Made by a program: the position numbers and the translations under genes. Under the pieces are notes generated by a model that was given only the letters and a program-made list of their open reading frames with translations, ran no database searches and was not told where the DNA came from. 22,377 nucleotides of DNA from a virus, in IMG/VR virus record IMGVR_UViG_3300042507_001316, positions 1-22,377 of that record. The stretch is one strand, 5' to 3'. Shown piece by piece: positions 12,162 to 21,625 of the stretch. Position 1 is the stretch's first letter, and every line of letters begins with the position of its first letter.

Positions 12162-15100
12162 TAGCGATTTATTTGAGCAGGAAGACCTATTCAAAGGGGT
12201 TAGAGATTCAGCAAGTAAGACACTTGCAGTGTTCAATGAGCTTCAAGCTGAATTAAAAGCAACGGCAACGGGTTTAAAGAATGAATTGAGTGCAAATACT
12301 CAGGCATCAACGGCTCAATTAAAGCAATTTAGTGCGGCAAGTGAGCAGGCAAATAAGTTAATGCAACAGGCTGTCCAAATTGAGAAACTCAAAGCTCAGG
12401 CAGATCAACAAAAGATTAAAGCAGAGCAGGAAATTGTTAAGCTCCAAAAGATGCAAGCCCAAGAGGCGGCACGTTTAGCAAAGGAGCAAGAGAAGGCGGC
12501 TAAATTAGCATCTAATGAGGCAAGCGCATACAGTAAATTGAGTGCTGAATTAAACAAGGCACGCAAAGCATACAAAGATTTAGCGGTTACCAATCAAGAA
12601 AACACAGCAGAGGGTAAACAATTACTTGAAACTGTTACTCGATTAGATGCTCAATTGAAAAAAGTTGATGCAACTGTTGGTCAACATCAAAGAAATGTAG
12701 GTAATTACGAGGGTGCGACACGTAATTTGAAAAAAGAATTACGTGCATTGACTCAAGAATTAATGAACATGGAAACGAGTGACCCACGTTTTCAAGAAAT
12801 GACTCAAAGAGCGGGTGAACTTAAAGACCAAATTACAGATACTCAGGCTGTTGTTAAGGCTACGGCGGGTAGTGCAATGGAAAACTTCGCAGGTGCAACA
12901 GCAAAGGCGGGTCAAATTGGTGTGGCTGCCTTCCAAGGTGTTGAGGCATCCATGCAATTATTAGGTGTTGAGAATGAGAATGTTTTGGAAGGGATGCGTA
13001 GACTTCAAGCCCTTGCGGGGTTAGGTGATGCGTTGAAAACTTTGGGCGGATTAGGTGACTCACTTACTGAAATTAGAGCAGGATTTACGGCTGCAATTGC
13101 TAAAGCGGGTTTATTTACATCCGCACAACAGGCACAAAATACAGCGGTTGCGGCTGGTAGTACAGGCTTCACAACCATGGGTAAGTCCGCAAAGGCGGCA
13201 TTAACTGGAATTAGAGGCGGTATTGCAGCAACTGGGATCGGTTTATTAGTGGTTGCATTGGGTACTGTTGTGGCGTATTGGGATGACATTAAAGAACTTG
13301 TAAGTGGAGTTAGTGAAGAACAAAAGAAATACAATGAGCAGTTAAACAAAGATGTCGAGGCTCAAGAGTTTAAAAGGGAAATGTTGGGTGCTCAAGAAAA
13401 CACGTTAAGATTACAGGGCAAAAGTGAGGAGTATATTACAAACGAAAAAATAAAGCAACTTGATGGAGAGATACAAATCCAAAAGGCTAAACTTGCAACA
13501 ACTGAAATGGAGGTTGCACAACAAGTTGCAAGAGAAACTGATTACCAAAATTATTTAGCATGGTATATTCGTATTACATTGGAGGCAATGGCTCAGGTAG
13601 CTCGTATAGTTGCACTACCATTTGATTTAATGATAGGTCAAATAAATTTAGTTAGCGAGGCACTTGGTAAAGGTAAATTAATTAATAAAAACTTAAATGA
13701 ATTTATTAGTGAAGGGTTGGAAGCGGCATCACAATCGTTGGCTACTATGGTATTCAACCCGAAGACGGTTGCAAGTGAAGGATTAAAAGCGATTAACGCT
13801 CAAAAATTAGTTGTTGCAAAATTAGAAAATGAGAGAGATGGATTAAAATTATCATTAAAACAAAGCAATAAAGAAGGTTCAAAAGACACTATTAAAAACG
13901 CAGAGGATACAGGTGCCAAAGAGATTGACGTTTTACGTAGGATAGAGGATGAGAAAATGCGTATTAAGGATGATAGCCGTACAAAAGATTTAGAGCAGTT
14001 GGATATTGATTACAGGCGTAAATTAGAGGATGCAAAAGAGGAGCTAAAAGATGACAAGGATAAGGCTGCTAAGTTGGCACAATTAGAGGCTCAATGGACA
14101 GATAGTAAACGTGCTGACATTAAGGCAGTCAACGACAAGTGGGACAAAATAGATCAAGAGGCAGAGGATAAGTTAATGGCACAAATGGTAGCAGATGACC
14201 AAAAACAATACGAGGCACAAAAGAAATTGCGAGATGCTGAAACAGCTATATTAAAGGATGGACTTGAAAAGGATAAGGCGTTAATTGAAAATGCTTATCA
14301 AGATGAGTTATGGCAATTACAAAACTCATTAGATGAGAAAAAAATAACTCAGGAAGAGTATGATAAGTTAACAAAATTAGCTTACAAGAAACGCAATAAA
14401 GAGATTTCAGATGCTGAACAAAAGAATGCAGATGAGCAAAAAGAAAAAAACAAAAAGCTAAATGAAGAGCGTTGGCAAAGTACTCAGGAGTTCGCTCAAA
14501 AAACTACTGAATTTTTCAAACAACAATCAGATGAGCGCATTGCACAAATGGACAAAGAAATTTCAGCTGCTGAAAAACAAGCTGACTACTATCGTGAGTT
14601 AGCAGCCAATGGTAATATAAGTGCAAAGGAGTCACTTGCAGAACAGGAGCGAATAATAGCAGAGGGTAACCGTAGAAAAGAACGTGAACAGAAACGTCAA
14701 CAAAGAATGGAGTTAGCAAATACCATTTATCAGACCTATGCTGGTCACGCAGCAAAGGATCCAGAAACGGCATTGATGAAGACTATTAAGGATGCATCAT
14801 TACTCCAAGCGTTTATCAGTACGTTACCGATGTTCTACGATGGTACTGAGGACACTGGAAGAGGTGGAGGAGTTGACGGCAAGGGAGGTTTTCACGCTGT
14901 ATTGCATCCACATGAGAGGGTTATTCCTAAGTCATTGAATGATCAAATAGGTAACTTGACAAATGAACAGTTAACAAGGCTTGCAATGGAATATCAAAAT
15001 GGCAGATTAGTAGGTCAAGATGTGGCTCATAGCTCATTGGATTTAGCAATAATGGTTAATGAGTTACGGGACTTGAAAGAGGTAATCAAACAAAAGCCTG

Positions 15101-15207
15101 AGACCAACATCGAGCTCGGTCAAATAACACAAAGTGCAATGGAGATAGTACAATCCACTCGCAAAGGGAACACGACAGTTTACAACCGATTTAAAGTAAA
15201 ATCATGA
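12142..15207 (+). CDS. Tail tape measure protein
   Basis: The longest gene: 1021 residues. The first ~240 are Ala/Gln/Lys-rich coiled coil. A small hydrophobic stretch at about 360-380 (GIAATGIGLLVVALGTVVAY) and another at about 480-500 (IVALPFDLMIGQINLV) may be membrane-inserting parts used during DNA delivery. About 600-850 is a second, very charged coiled coil (for example EEYDKLTKLAYKKRNKEISD). The C-terminus carries a conserved-looking Gly-rich piece, TLPMFYDGTEDTGRGG, then GGFHAVLHPHERVIPKSL. Protein length sets tail length; by the usual rule of about 1.5 angstrom per residue the tail would be roughly 150 nm, which is an inference. No lytic-enzyme domain is visible. It overlaps its neighbours at both ends (20 bases before; ATGA after). 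Confidence 0.93.
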   Translation: MAKKISSSDLFEQEDLFKGVRDSASKTLAVFNELQAELKATATGLKNELSANTQASTAQLKQFSAASEQANKLMQQAVQIEKLKAQADQQKIKAEQEIVKLQKMQAQEAARLAKEQEKAAKLASNEASAYSKLSAELNKARKAYKDLAVTNQENTAEGKQLLETVTRLDAQLKKVDATVGQHQRNVGNYEGATRNLKKELRALTQELMNMETSDPRFQEMTQRAGELKDQITDTQAVVKATAGSAMENFAGATAKAGQIGVAAFQGVEASMQLLGVENENVLEGMRRLQALAGLGDALKTLGGLGDSLTEIRAGFTAAIAKAGLFTSAQQAQNTAVAAGSTGFTTMGKSAKAALTGIRGGIAATGIGLLVVALGTVVAYWDDIKELVSGVSEEQKKYNEQLNKDVEAQEFKREMLGAQENTLRLQGKSEEYITNEKIKQLDGEIQIQKAKLATTEMEVAQQVARETDYQNYLAWYIRITLEAMAQVARIVALPFDLMIGQINLVSEALGKGKLINKNLNEFISEGLEAASQSLATMVFNPKTVASEGLKAINAQKLVVAKLENERDGLKLSLKQSNKEGSKDTIKNAEDTGAKEIDVLRRIEDEKMRIKDDSRTKDLEQLDIDYRRKLEDAKEELKDDKDKAAKLAQLEAQWTDSKRADIKAVNDKWDKIDQEAEDKLMAQMVADDQKQYEAQKKLRDAETAILKDGLEKDKALIENAYQDELWQLQNSLDEKKITQEEYDKLTKLAYKKRNKEISDAEQKNADEQKEKNKKLNEERWQSTQEFAQKTTEFFKQQSDERIAQMDKEISAAEKQADYYRELAANGNISAKESLAEQERIIAEGNRRKEREQKRQQRMELANTIYQTYAGHAAKDPETALMKTIKDASLLQAFISTLPMFYDGTEDTGRGGGVDGKGGFHAVLHPHERVIPKSLNDQIGNLTNEQLTRLAMEYQNGRLVGQDVAHSSLDLAIMVNELRDLKEVIKQKPETNIELGQITQSAMEIVQSTRKGNTTVYNRFKVKS

Positions 15208-16940
15208 GGCATTTATTAAATGGCATTGAAATAAGCCCACGTAACAGAGATTCAATAGGTGTGATTAGTGACTTCACTGGCAACCCGGATGTACTTAGTT
15301 TAAACGTTGATTCGGTGATATTACCACGTGAGGCAAATCAATACATCAAACAATGGATACAAACGAACGGTTTATTTATTGGAATACCTTACACTATTGA
15401 GATGGATGGTAATATTTCACTTGAATATTACATTGATTTAGCAGATTCAAGCGCAAAGCCTATTGTCAGACAACATGAAATTGAAGTCAAGTTGAAACGT
15501 AGAAACGGGACAGATGACTTTTGGGAGAAGGCTCGGGGTACTTCCTTTGATGTTATGGTTAAAAACGGGTTGATATTTGACGTAAAAAGAGTTAGTTACA
15601 TTGTAGTAAGGGATGATGCTGGGATGATGGCGTTTCAAATATCAATATCAATCTTTTTAATGACTGTTCAATTAATAGATGCAATCAAAGAACTGGCAGA
15701 GGCTACGATTGATTTAATAGCAAATCCAATTTCAGGAGCTGGCAAATTTGTAGTTAAGTTAATCTACTTTGTTGGTTTATTAGCGGCATTAATCGAGTTA
15801 ATGAGTCAATTATTTCCGATCATATTTCCACGCATAAAGTACATGAGGGGGTTATATTACACTGAGATATTCAAAAAGTGTTGTTCTTATTTTGGATTTA
15901 CGGCGTTACCTTCCGAAAGTATTTTTAATTTACAGCCTGGTTGGTTTACTTTGCCTGTTCCATTAGACAAATCAAACGTGAGTTTTTTTGACGGGACATC
16001 GGATCAAATACCTGATGTGTTCACACGTGGTCACTGTTCAGCATCAGACACCACCCCAACATTCGGAGCGTGGTTGGATGAGGTATTAAAACAGTTCAAT
16101 GCAAAGTTATTCATTGATTCAGTTAATAAGACGGCACGCATTGAGAGAAGGGATTGGCTGGATAGTCAAACACAATTACAGTTAGATCCTGCATTGAACA
16201 TACAGCCTGACCGTGATGAGCAGTATACATACAATACAGAGGACATTTGGAAGAGATATTACATCAGTTACACCTTGGATTACACCGATACACATACGGT
16301 TGACGGCGTTATGTTTGGTCGACATCAAGCTGAATACTCTACTGAGAACAATGTATCAACACCAAATCAAGACTTAATTAACATCAAAGGATTGAACGAG
16401 GTCAGGATAAACTTTGCAATGGGTGCTCCAAAAGAAAAACTTAGTTACATTGAACAGTTAGGGGCTGGATTTGCATTGCTTGTTGACGTAGTGACCAATG
16501 TTGTTGCCTCGATATTTGGAGGTTCTGGCACCAACTATTATCAACAGATTCAGGATCGTGTTAATACCATGAAAATTAGCAATGAATATTTTGGAGTAAC
16601 GAAAAGTTTGTATGTAAAGCAATCAGTTAGCGGAGGTGATAGAGTGAATTTATACGCATCACAATATGATTCAATTGCGAGTGCAACGGCTCTATGGAAT
16701 AAGTTTCACTACATTAATTTTATAGCAAATAATGACTATCTTATCCATGAAGAGGCTCGAATAAGATTAAGACAAAATCAATTTGTACTTTTGCAAAGTA
16801 ATAATTTTATTTTTACCAACAATAAATGGTGCGAAGTATTGAAAATACAATGGATTGATGAGAAGAGTGATGCATCAATCACTTACAAAGAGCCATTTGA
16901 CTGGGCAGATGGTAAAGTTTTACTTCAAAAAATTAACTAA
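15204..16940 (+). CDS. Baseplate / distal tail hub protein
   Basis: A 578-residue protein directly after the tape measure, where the distal tail and hub proteins are encoded. The N-terminal part (LLNGIEISPRNRDSIGVISD, LSLNVDSVILPREANQYIKQ, EIEVKLKRRNGTDDFWEKA) looks like a beta-rich ring domain. Residues about 150-215 are hydrophobic (KFVVKLIYFVGLLAALIELM). The rest is mixed, with AWLDEVLKQFNAKLFIDSVN and TARIERRDWLDSQTQL reminiscent of hub proteins in which a small alpha/beta domain follows a ring domain. The hydrophobic stretch is unusual for a baseplate protein. Role is by position and shape; the family was not searched. Confidence 0.65.
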   Translation: MRHLLNGIEISPRNRDSIGVISDFTGNPDVLSLNVDSVILPREANQYIKQWIQTNGLFIGIPYTIEMDGNISLEYYIDLADSSAKPIVRQHEIEVKLKRRNGTDDFWEKARGTSFDVMVKNGLIFDVKRVSYIVVRDDAGMMAFQISISIFLMTVQLIDAIKELAEATIDLIANPISGAGKFVVKLIYFVGLLAALIELMSQLFPIIFPRIKYMRGLYYTEIFKKCCSYFGFTALPSESIFNLQPGWFTLPVPLDKSNVSFFDGTSDQIPDVFTRGHCSASDTTPTFGAWLDEVLKQFNAKLFIDSVNKTARIERRDWLDSQTQLQLDPALNIQPDRDEQYTYNTEDIWKRYYISYTLDYTDTHTVDGVMFGRHQAEYSTENNVSTPNQDLINIKGLNEVRINFAMGAPKEKLSYIEQLGAGFALLVDVVTNVVASIFGGSGTNYYQQIQDRVNTMKISNEYFGVTKSLYVKQSVSGGDRVNLYASQYDSIASATALWNKFHYINFIANNDYLIHEEARIRLRQNQFVLLQSNNFIFTNNKWCEVLKIQWIDEKSDASITYKEPFDWADGKVLLQKIN

Positions 16941-17164
16941 TGAACGAAAATTATTTAAACGAATTAAAGGCAACAGCTGAAAACCTAAGTAACTCATTAC
17001 AAAGTGTTTTGGCAATGGCTCACACCGCAATAAAACAAGTTGAAAAGGATGATCCTGAAAAGGCTCACCAACTTTTAAAGGATTTAGAGGCTGCACAACA
17101 AGCAAAAGACTTGAATAGTGTTAATAATTTAATGAATAAGTATGCCAATTACAATACTAAATAA
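16940..17164 (+). CDS. Small coiled-coil tail protein
   Basis: A 74-residue, almost entirely helical protein whose ATG shares a base with the preceding stop (TAATG at 16938-16942). Heptad-like spacing of Leu/Val/Ala (LNELKATAENLSNSLQSVLA) and the charged KDDPEKAHQLLKDLEAAQQA suggest a coiled-coil or helical hairpin. It ends 22 bases into the next structural gene. It may be a minor tail component or an assembly factor for the large tail protein that follows; I do not recognise a family. Confidence 0.6.
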   Translation: MNENYLNELKATAENLSNSLQSVLAMAHTAIKQVEKDDPEKAHQLLKDLEAAQQAKDLNSVNNLMNKYANYNTK

Positions 17165-19325
17165 GAATTTTAAAGATATGTTTTCCGTTAATCGGAATTT
17201 TTATCAAGCAAATGCGGGTGATAAACAAACATTTACATGTACGATAAAAGAAAATGTATCCATTACAGAGACTCCGAGTGTTCAATTTAGTTATTTTGCT
17301 GGGTTAAATCAAATATCACTTTCCGGAGGGAACTTTTTAACAGAAGGTTTTGAGCCAGGTGATGAGATTCAAGTAATAATTTACAACGCAAACGGTGCAA
17401 TACATCACACAAACACGGTTGATATTACATTTTTGAATGCAAATACAATGGGCGTGAATGCCACATTGACTTGGAAGAGCTCAACACAATATGTTCATAT
17501 TTTATTGACAAACAAAGCCGGTACAAAACGTAATGGATTGGAATTAAACTTGAATTTCATAACACAAACGGGGTCACTCAATTCGAATAGTTTAATTGAC
17601 GGGTCAGTAAATAGGATCTTATTTGATTTGACTGGTACTATTTTCAATCAGGTGGTGACCGGTACGCAGGTGAACATTAAGTCTGGTCAGTATGAAGTAA
17701 CGGCATTCATTAAAGATAAAACAACCTATCCAAATACATTAAGAACATACGAGCTCACAGTTGAGTTTACTCAAGGCGGTGCAATGTTGCCTTCAAGTTT
17801 CGACTTTGGCGGTTGTCTAAGGGCTTATTTTGGCACTCTTTGGTCACGTACATTTGGAAGCCCTGTTAATAATTATTCATTTGCAATATGTGACAACGCA
17901 GATACTGGCTGGTTTGATGAGCCTTATAATTTAGGGGTGGCAAATGCAACTTTAGTTAGTGGTATTTCAACACTGGAATATAACCAAATTCAAACAGGGA
18001 CCATCTCAATTGATTCAGCGAGTACAAGTTTTGGATTTGGATCTGGATATATTCCAACAGATGCAACGTATTACAAGAATAAAACATACGATCAAAGTCA
18101 GTTGAGTATGTTTGTTGAAACACAAACGAGTACAGCTCCTATCTTATTAACATCACCTCTCAATCCAACGGGTGCAGGATATACGCTTGAATTTAGCAAT
18201 CCAACAACAATTGGAACTGTCACAACATGGGACTGGGAGTTCACTCCGAACGGTAACTTCATTACATTAATGGATGGACGTAATGATGATGATAGATTGT
18301 TTTATATTTGGGCAAAGTATGGCACTGTAAATTTATTATTATTTGCTGACCAACTAACTAAACAGGCAGATCAGGGAGCTCCATTGGATATGATTACACA
18401 TCGTTTTGTTGATCACTCTCAAAACATAGTGATTCCAGATGTGACAAAGTTTGGTTTTGAAGGCAACGTTGAAGATGACCTTGCATTTTTAGGCGTGTTC
18501 TTAGTGGATAACGGCTCAGATATTACATTCACAAAAGCAGAAGTCTGGGCGGTTAACTCAGTAAGCAATGAAGAGTTTTTATTGAATATAGTGAATTTTG
18601 ATTTTACGGGCGTTCCAAAGGTCGGAGGTAAGTATCCTATCAATCAATCAATAAACGTCATCACAACGCTTCCAACGCCTTCAAACAAACGACAAGCGAC
18701 TTTGTCAAGATATACCACATTGGATACAGCAAGTAAGTACGCATTAAGTATTAACTTCCCGTTCTTTTATAGTTGGGAATATTGGATAAATCAACCGAAT
18801 GCTGCAGGGGATTTTTATCCTAATGATCAGACAAGGGACTGGGTTCCATACGGTACGTTTACAAACTGGGATTTAGAGGTAAGAATAACGGCAAATATTG
18901 ATACATTAGATTCTGTTTATAGTGAAAACATAGTCATTAAAGACTACGATTCAGATGCTAACATAGATCAAACAATGCAACTCGAAGTGGTTAGCACTAC
19001 TCAGAACGTTAATGTGATAGTTGAAGGTGAGCTTCATAAGGTTTATGCATATCACACCCTATTATCTGGAGCCTGGAACACGGGAACAGTTTGGGGCATG
19101 ATCACAGTTGAACCAACTGAGAGCGCACCACGTTGGATATGTTCAACAGTGATTGCAAGTGATGGTAATTTAGCCAACCCACTTACTCCGATTACAGGAT
19201 TAACAGCAACGTTGTCATTCCCTTCCCCGGATGTGGCATTGATTGAATGTTATTTTGATCCTAATAAAGTTAATTTGTCAAACGGCGTGAAATTCACGTC
19301 AAAAATAAAAGGTTGTTATGTGTAA
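17142..19325 (+). CDS. Large beta-rich tail-tip protein, possible receptor-binding component
   Basis: A 727-residue protein with the composition of a tail-tip or fibre: many Thr, Asn, Gly, Ser and aromatic residues in alternating strands, little helix, no signal peptide. Representative stretches are QFSYFAGLNQISLSGGNFLT near the start, TTWDWEFTPNGNFITLMDGR in the centre and RWICSTVIASDGNLANPLTP near the end. It is followed by another beta-rich Cys-bearing protein. I recognise the general type from Bacteroidota phages but no domain by name. It starts at ATG 17142 inside the small coiled-coil gene. A role in host binding or in the tail-tip shaft is inferred from position and composition only. 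Confidence 0.6.
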   Translation: MPITILNKNFKDMFSVNRNFYQANAGDKQTFTCTIKENVSITETPSVQFSYFAGLNQISLSGGNFLTEGFEPGDEIQVIIYNANGAIHHTNTVDITFLNANTMGVNATLTWKSSTQYVHILLTNKAGTKRNGLELNLNFITQTGSLNSNSLIDGSVNRILFDLTGTIFNQVVTGTQVNIKSGQYEVTAFIKDKTTYPNTLRTYELTVEFTQGGAMLPSSFDFGGCLRAYFGTLWSRTFGSPVNNYSFAICDNADTGWFDEPYNLGVANATLVSGISTLEYNQIQTGTISIDSASTSFGFGSGYIPTDATYYKNKTYDQSQLSMFVETQTSTAPILLTSPLNPTGAGYTLEFSNPTTIGTVTTWDWEFTPNGNFITLMDGRNDDDRLFYIWAKYGTVNLLLFADQLTKQADQGAPLDMITHRFVDHSQNIVIPDVTKFGFEGNVEDDLAFLGVFLVDNGSDITFTKAEVWAVNSVSNEEFLLNIVNFDFTGVPKVGGKYPINQSINVITTLPTPSNKRQATLSRYTTLDTASKYALSINFPFFYSWEYWINQPNAAGDFYPNDQTRDWVPYGTFTNWDLEVRITANIDTLDSVYSENIVIKDYDSDANIDQTMQLEVVSTTQNVNVIVEGELHKVYAYHTLLSGAWNTGTVWGMITVEPTESAPRWICSTVIASDGNLANPLTPITGLTATLSFPSPDVALIECYFDPNKVNLSNGVKFTSKIKGCYV

Positions 19326-20460
19326 TTGTATTAAAATTGAATTCGGTAGAAATCCTAATCCAAATATTACCTATCAATTAGAGGCTGCAGGTACTCACAA
19401 TGGTGAGAATTACTGGACATTTGTTTATTACGGTACTACGTATTATTTATGGACCGATGTGACTAATTCAAATTGGTATATATCTGTGACGTTAGGGACT
19501 CTTGCGGCTGTAAGTGAATTAAAAATGGGAGGTGATTGCCCGATTGCAAGTTCGACTACATGGGTCGCATCTGGTGGATTCACTGAGACAACGGCTTGCG
19601 CTGGTGATTGTGGTGAGGAGGATAGACAATTCTTTGAATATACGGCAATCAAGTTGCCTAAGATTTGCACCGATCAGGATAGAGGTTTTGAGGACTGTTG
19701 TTGTGAAGAGTTAGTGTTGGCAAAGTCAACATCAAACAGTTGGGAAACTGATAAGACAAGCGCATGGATGAAGCTAAGTGATCCGGCTGACTCAGTTACC
19801 TTTGACCTTTACAAAGATGGGGTTCTAACTACGTATGTTCCAACGGCGGTGGCATTCACAAAAGATCCAAACGCATATTACACTACAATAGAATGGATTG
19901 ATGTATTAAATTCAGACGGTATTGGCTGTTATGAATTGAAAGTAAACTACGATATTTCAGGCATTCAGGGAGTGTTCACATGGGGTAAATATAGATTACT
20001 ACCATTCACTATTCAAAACGCTCTCACAACGGCTCGAATTAGGGCTCAATTTGATGGATACCATGAGATAGAACAAATTGATTTCTCTGGATCTGGCATT
20101 GAAAGTACATTGAGATTCAATGGATATATAGGTAACAGGCAGCCAAATACTGAGATAGATAATATTATTTACAATAATCGAGAGATGAAACGTGTAATAC
20201 GTGAAAATCTAAACGAATATGAAATAATTACAGACCCTACATTAAAATGTGTAACAAAGCCTTTGATTGATTTATATTTCTTAAGTGAAAATGAGTTATA
20301 TATCTCAGATTACAACGCACATAACCATGACTATTGCATCAATGATTTGCCGGTTATTGTAAGTCAAAGCCCTGAGTTAACGTATTACGATTTCTCTCGT
20401 AAGGCATCAGTAAAATGTGTGGTAGCGGATAAATTTAAGAACAAAAGAACCTACTACTAA
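19318..20460 (+). CDS. Cys-rich tail-tip protein
   Basis: A 380-residue protein starting MCNCIKIEFGRNPNPNITYQ, eight bases before the stop of the previous gene. The N-terminal 140 residues are beta-like and rich in Cys, including ACAGDCGEEDR and DCCCEELVLAK (a triple Cys). The C-terminal part (RAQFDGYHEIEQIDFSGSGI, VIRENLNEYEIITDPTLKCV, LIDLYFLSENELYISDYNAH) resembles a domain I have met in Bacteroidota phage tail proteins. Twelve or more cysteines are unusual for a cytoplasmically assembled virion protein and point to metal binding or to disulfides formed after lysis. It ends the long tail transcription block. Confidence 0.6.
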   Translation: MCNCIKIEFGRNPNPNITYQLEAAGTHNGENYWTFVYYGTTYYLWTDVTNSNWYISVTLGTLAAVSELKMGGDCPIASSTTWVASGGFTETTACAGDCGEEDRQFFEYTAIKLPKICTDQDRGFEDCCCEELVLAKSTSNSWETDKTSAWMKLSDPADSVTFDLYKDGVLTTYVPTAVAFTKDPNAYYTTIEWIDVLNSDGIGCYELKVNYDISGIQGVFTWGKYRLLPFTIQNALTTARIRAQFDGYHEIEQIDFSGSGIESTLRFNGYIGNRQPNTEIDNIIYNNREMKRVIRENLNEYEIITDPTLKCVTKPLIDLYFLSENELYISDYNAHNHDYCINDLPVIVSQSPELTYYDFSRKASVKCVVADKFKNKRTYY

Positions 20461-20480
20461 AAACTAAAAAATTAAAATAT

Positions 20481-20488
20481 TAACTTTG
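20481..20488 (+). promoter_or_regulatory. Candidate promoter -7 box (TAACTTTG) before fibre cassette
   Basis: TAACTTTG fits TAnnTTTG in the only gap of the late tail region, 16 bases before ATG 20505. The gap is otherwise nearly pure A/T. No -33 box is clear. It may drive the fibre and lysis genes separately. Confidence 0.4.
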
Positions 20489-20504
20489 AAACAAAAATAA
20501 AATT

Positions 20505-20813
20505 ATGTCAAGTCCATCAGTTTACGAATTAAGTTCCAGAAATGGTAGTGATTCAGTTTTAACAGCAGCAAAAGGATCATATATATTAAACAATACATCT
20601 ACCTATTCAGCGAATAATGTTAAAGCTATTGTTGTATTACAGGACACTGTATTTAGCTCATTCAAGCATGTTGGTAATGCTGCTAATGTAGTATCAAGTT
20701 ACATTGCTACTCCAGCAACAGCAGTAAAAGCAGGTGCAATTATAACTCCATTAAGCAATAAGGAGTTCACAGCTATATTATTAACATCTGGCTCAGTTGC
20801 ATTGGTGCTATGA
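20505..20813 (+). CDS. Small tail-fibre-associated beta protein
   Basis: A 102-residue protein rich in Ser, Thr, Val and Ala with alternating strands (VYELSSRNGSDSVLTAAKGS, VKAIVVLQDTVFSSFKHVGN, IATPATAVKAGAIITPLSNK). It ends with a hydrophobic strand, ILLTSGSVALVL. It is predicted to be a compact beta domain like a fibre head, base or cap. It overlaps the next fibre gene by ATGA (20810-20813). I recall similar short proteins before LamG-like tail proteins in Bacteroidota phages, but function is unproven. Confidence 0.6.
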   Translation: MSSPSVYELSSRNGSDSVLTAAKGSYILNNTSTYSANNVKAIVVLQDTVFSSFKHVGNAANVVSSYIATPATAVKAGAIITPLSNKEFTAILLTSGSVALVL

Positions 20814-21625
20814 TAGGATACGGAAATAGTATGTTTATAGGTTCTATCTTTGATAGCACAAGTGGACCGTCTCTTGACCCCGATGCACAAGCATTCATAA
20901 CAGCGGCTTCAATAACTAACCCCACTCAACAAAGTGCAATAAATACTTTAGTAGTTGATTTAAAAGGTTATTCTATATGGGATAAAATGAAAGCTATTTA
21001 TCCAATAGTAGGTGGAACTGCTGCTACTCACAAATGGAACTTAAAAGATCCAAGAGATTTAGATGCTGCATTTAGGTTGACATTTTCAAGTAGTTGGACA
21101 CATAGTTCAACGGGGATGACACCTACAAATGCTTTTGCAGATACTAAATATAATTTATCTGCAAATAGCACAACAAGTAATGTTTCTGCTGGTGTATATT
21201 TAAGAACAAATGCTGTGACGGCAGGAACGCCAATAGGAGCTATTGACGGAACATTTTTAGGGTTACAGATAACACCTAAATTCACAGACAACAACACATA
21301 TTACGGATCAAATGATTCAATAGCAACTGGTTCTGGAAATTATGTTACAAACACTCAAAAATTATTCATAACAAATAGAGAAGGTATTGGAAGTAAAAGA
21401 CTATATAGAGATGGAGTTTCTATAAATACAGCAACACCAACAACTAATGCAGCACCGAATTTTACAGTTTATTTAGGAGCAAGAAATTACGCTGGAATTG
21501 GAAATGGATATGATTCAAGAGAATTAGCATTCTCATTTTTAGGAGATACTTTAACTGCTACTGATGTAACAAATTTAACAACAGTTGTACAAGCATTTCA
21601 AACAACTTTAGGAAGACAAGTATGA
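20810..21625 (+). CDS. Tail fibre / LamG-like (concanavalin-like) protein
   Basis: A 271-residue protein. The start SLDPDAQAFITAASITNPTQ, followed by QSAINTLVVDLKGYSIWDKM, is an arrangement I recognise from Bacteroidota phage and prophage tail proteins. The rest is Ser/Thr/Asn-rich, with a jelly-roll pattern ending in KRLYRDGVSINTATPTT, then FTVYLGARNYAG and the characteristic closing ELAFSFLGDTLTATDVTNLT with AFQTTLGR. The pattern 'short carbohydrate-like loop plus ..YLGARN' resembles LamG/concanavalin-like domains that bind sugars. A role in adsorption to a surface polysaccharide is inferred. Base use is more A/T-rich at third positions than in the head genes. Confidence 0.7.
   Translation: MIGYGNSMFIGSIFDSTSGPSLDPDAQAFITAASITNPTQQSAINTLVVDLKGYSIWDKMKAIYPIVGGTAATHKWNLKDPRDLDAAFRLTFSSSWTHSSTGMTPTNAFADTKYNLSANSTTSNVSAGVYLRTNAVTAGTPIGAIDGTFLGLQITPKFTDNNTYYGSNDSIATGSGNYVTNTQKLFITNREGIGSKRLYRDGVSINTATPTTNAAPNFTVYLGARNYAGIGNGYDSRELAFSFLGDTLTATDVTNLTTVVQAFQTTLGRQV

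Noticed and set aside
13005-13349. A 114-codon minus-strand frame inside the tape measure gene.
   Set aside because: It arises from Ala/Gly-rich codons of the tape measure read backwards (Pro/Ala/Asn-rich) and no other minus-strand gene exists in the window.
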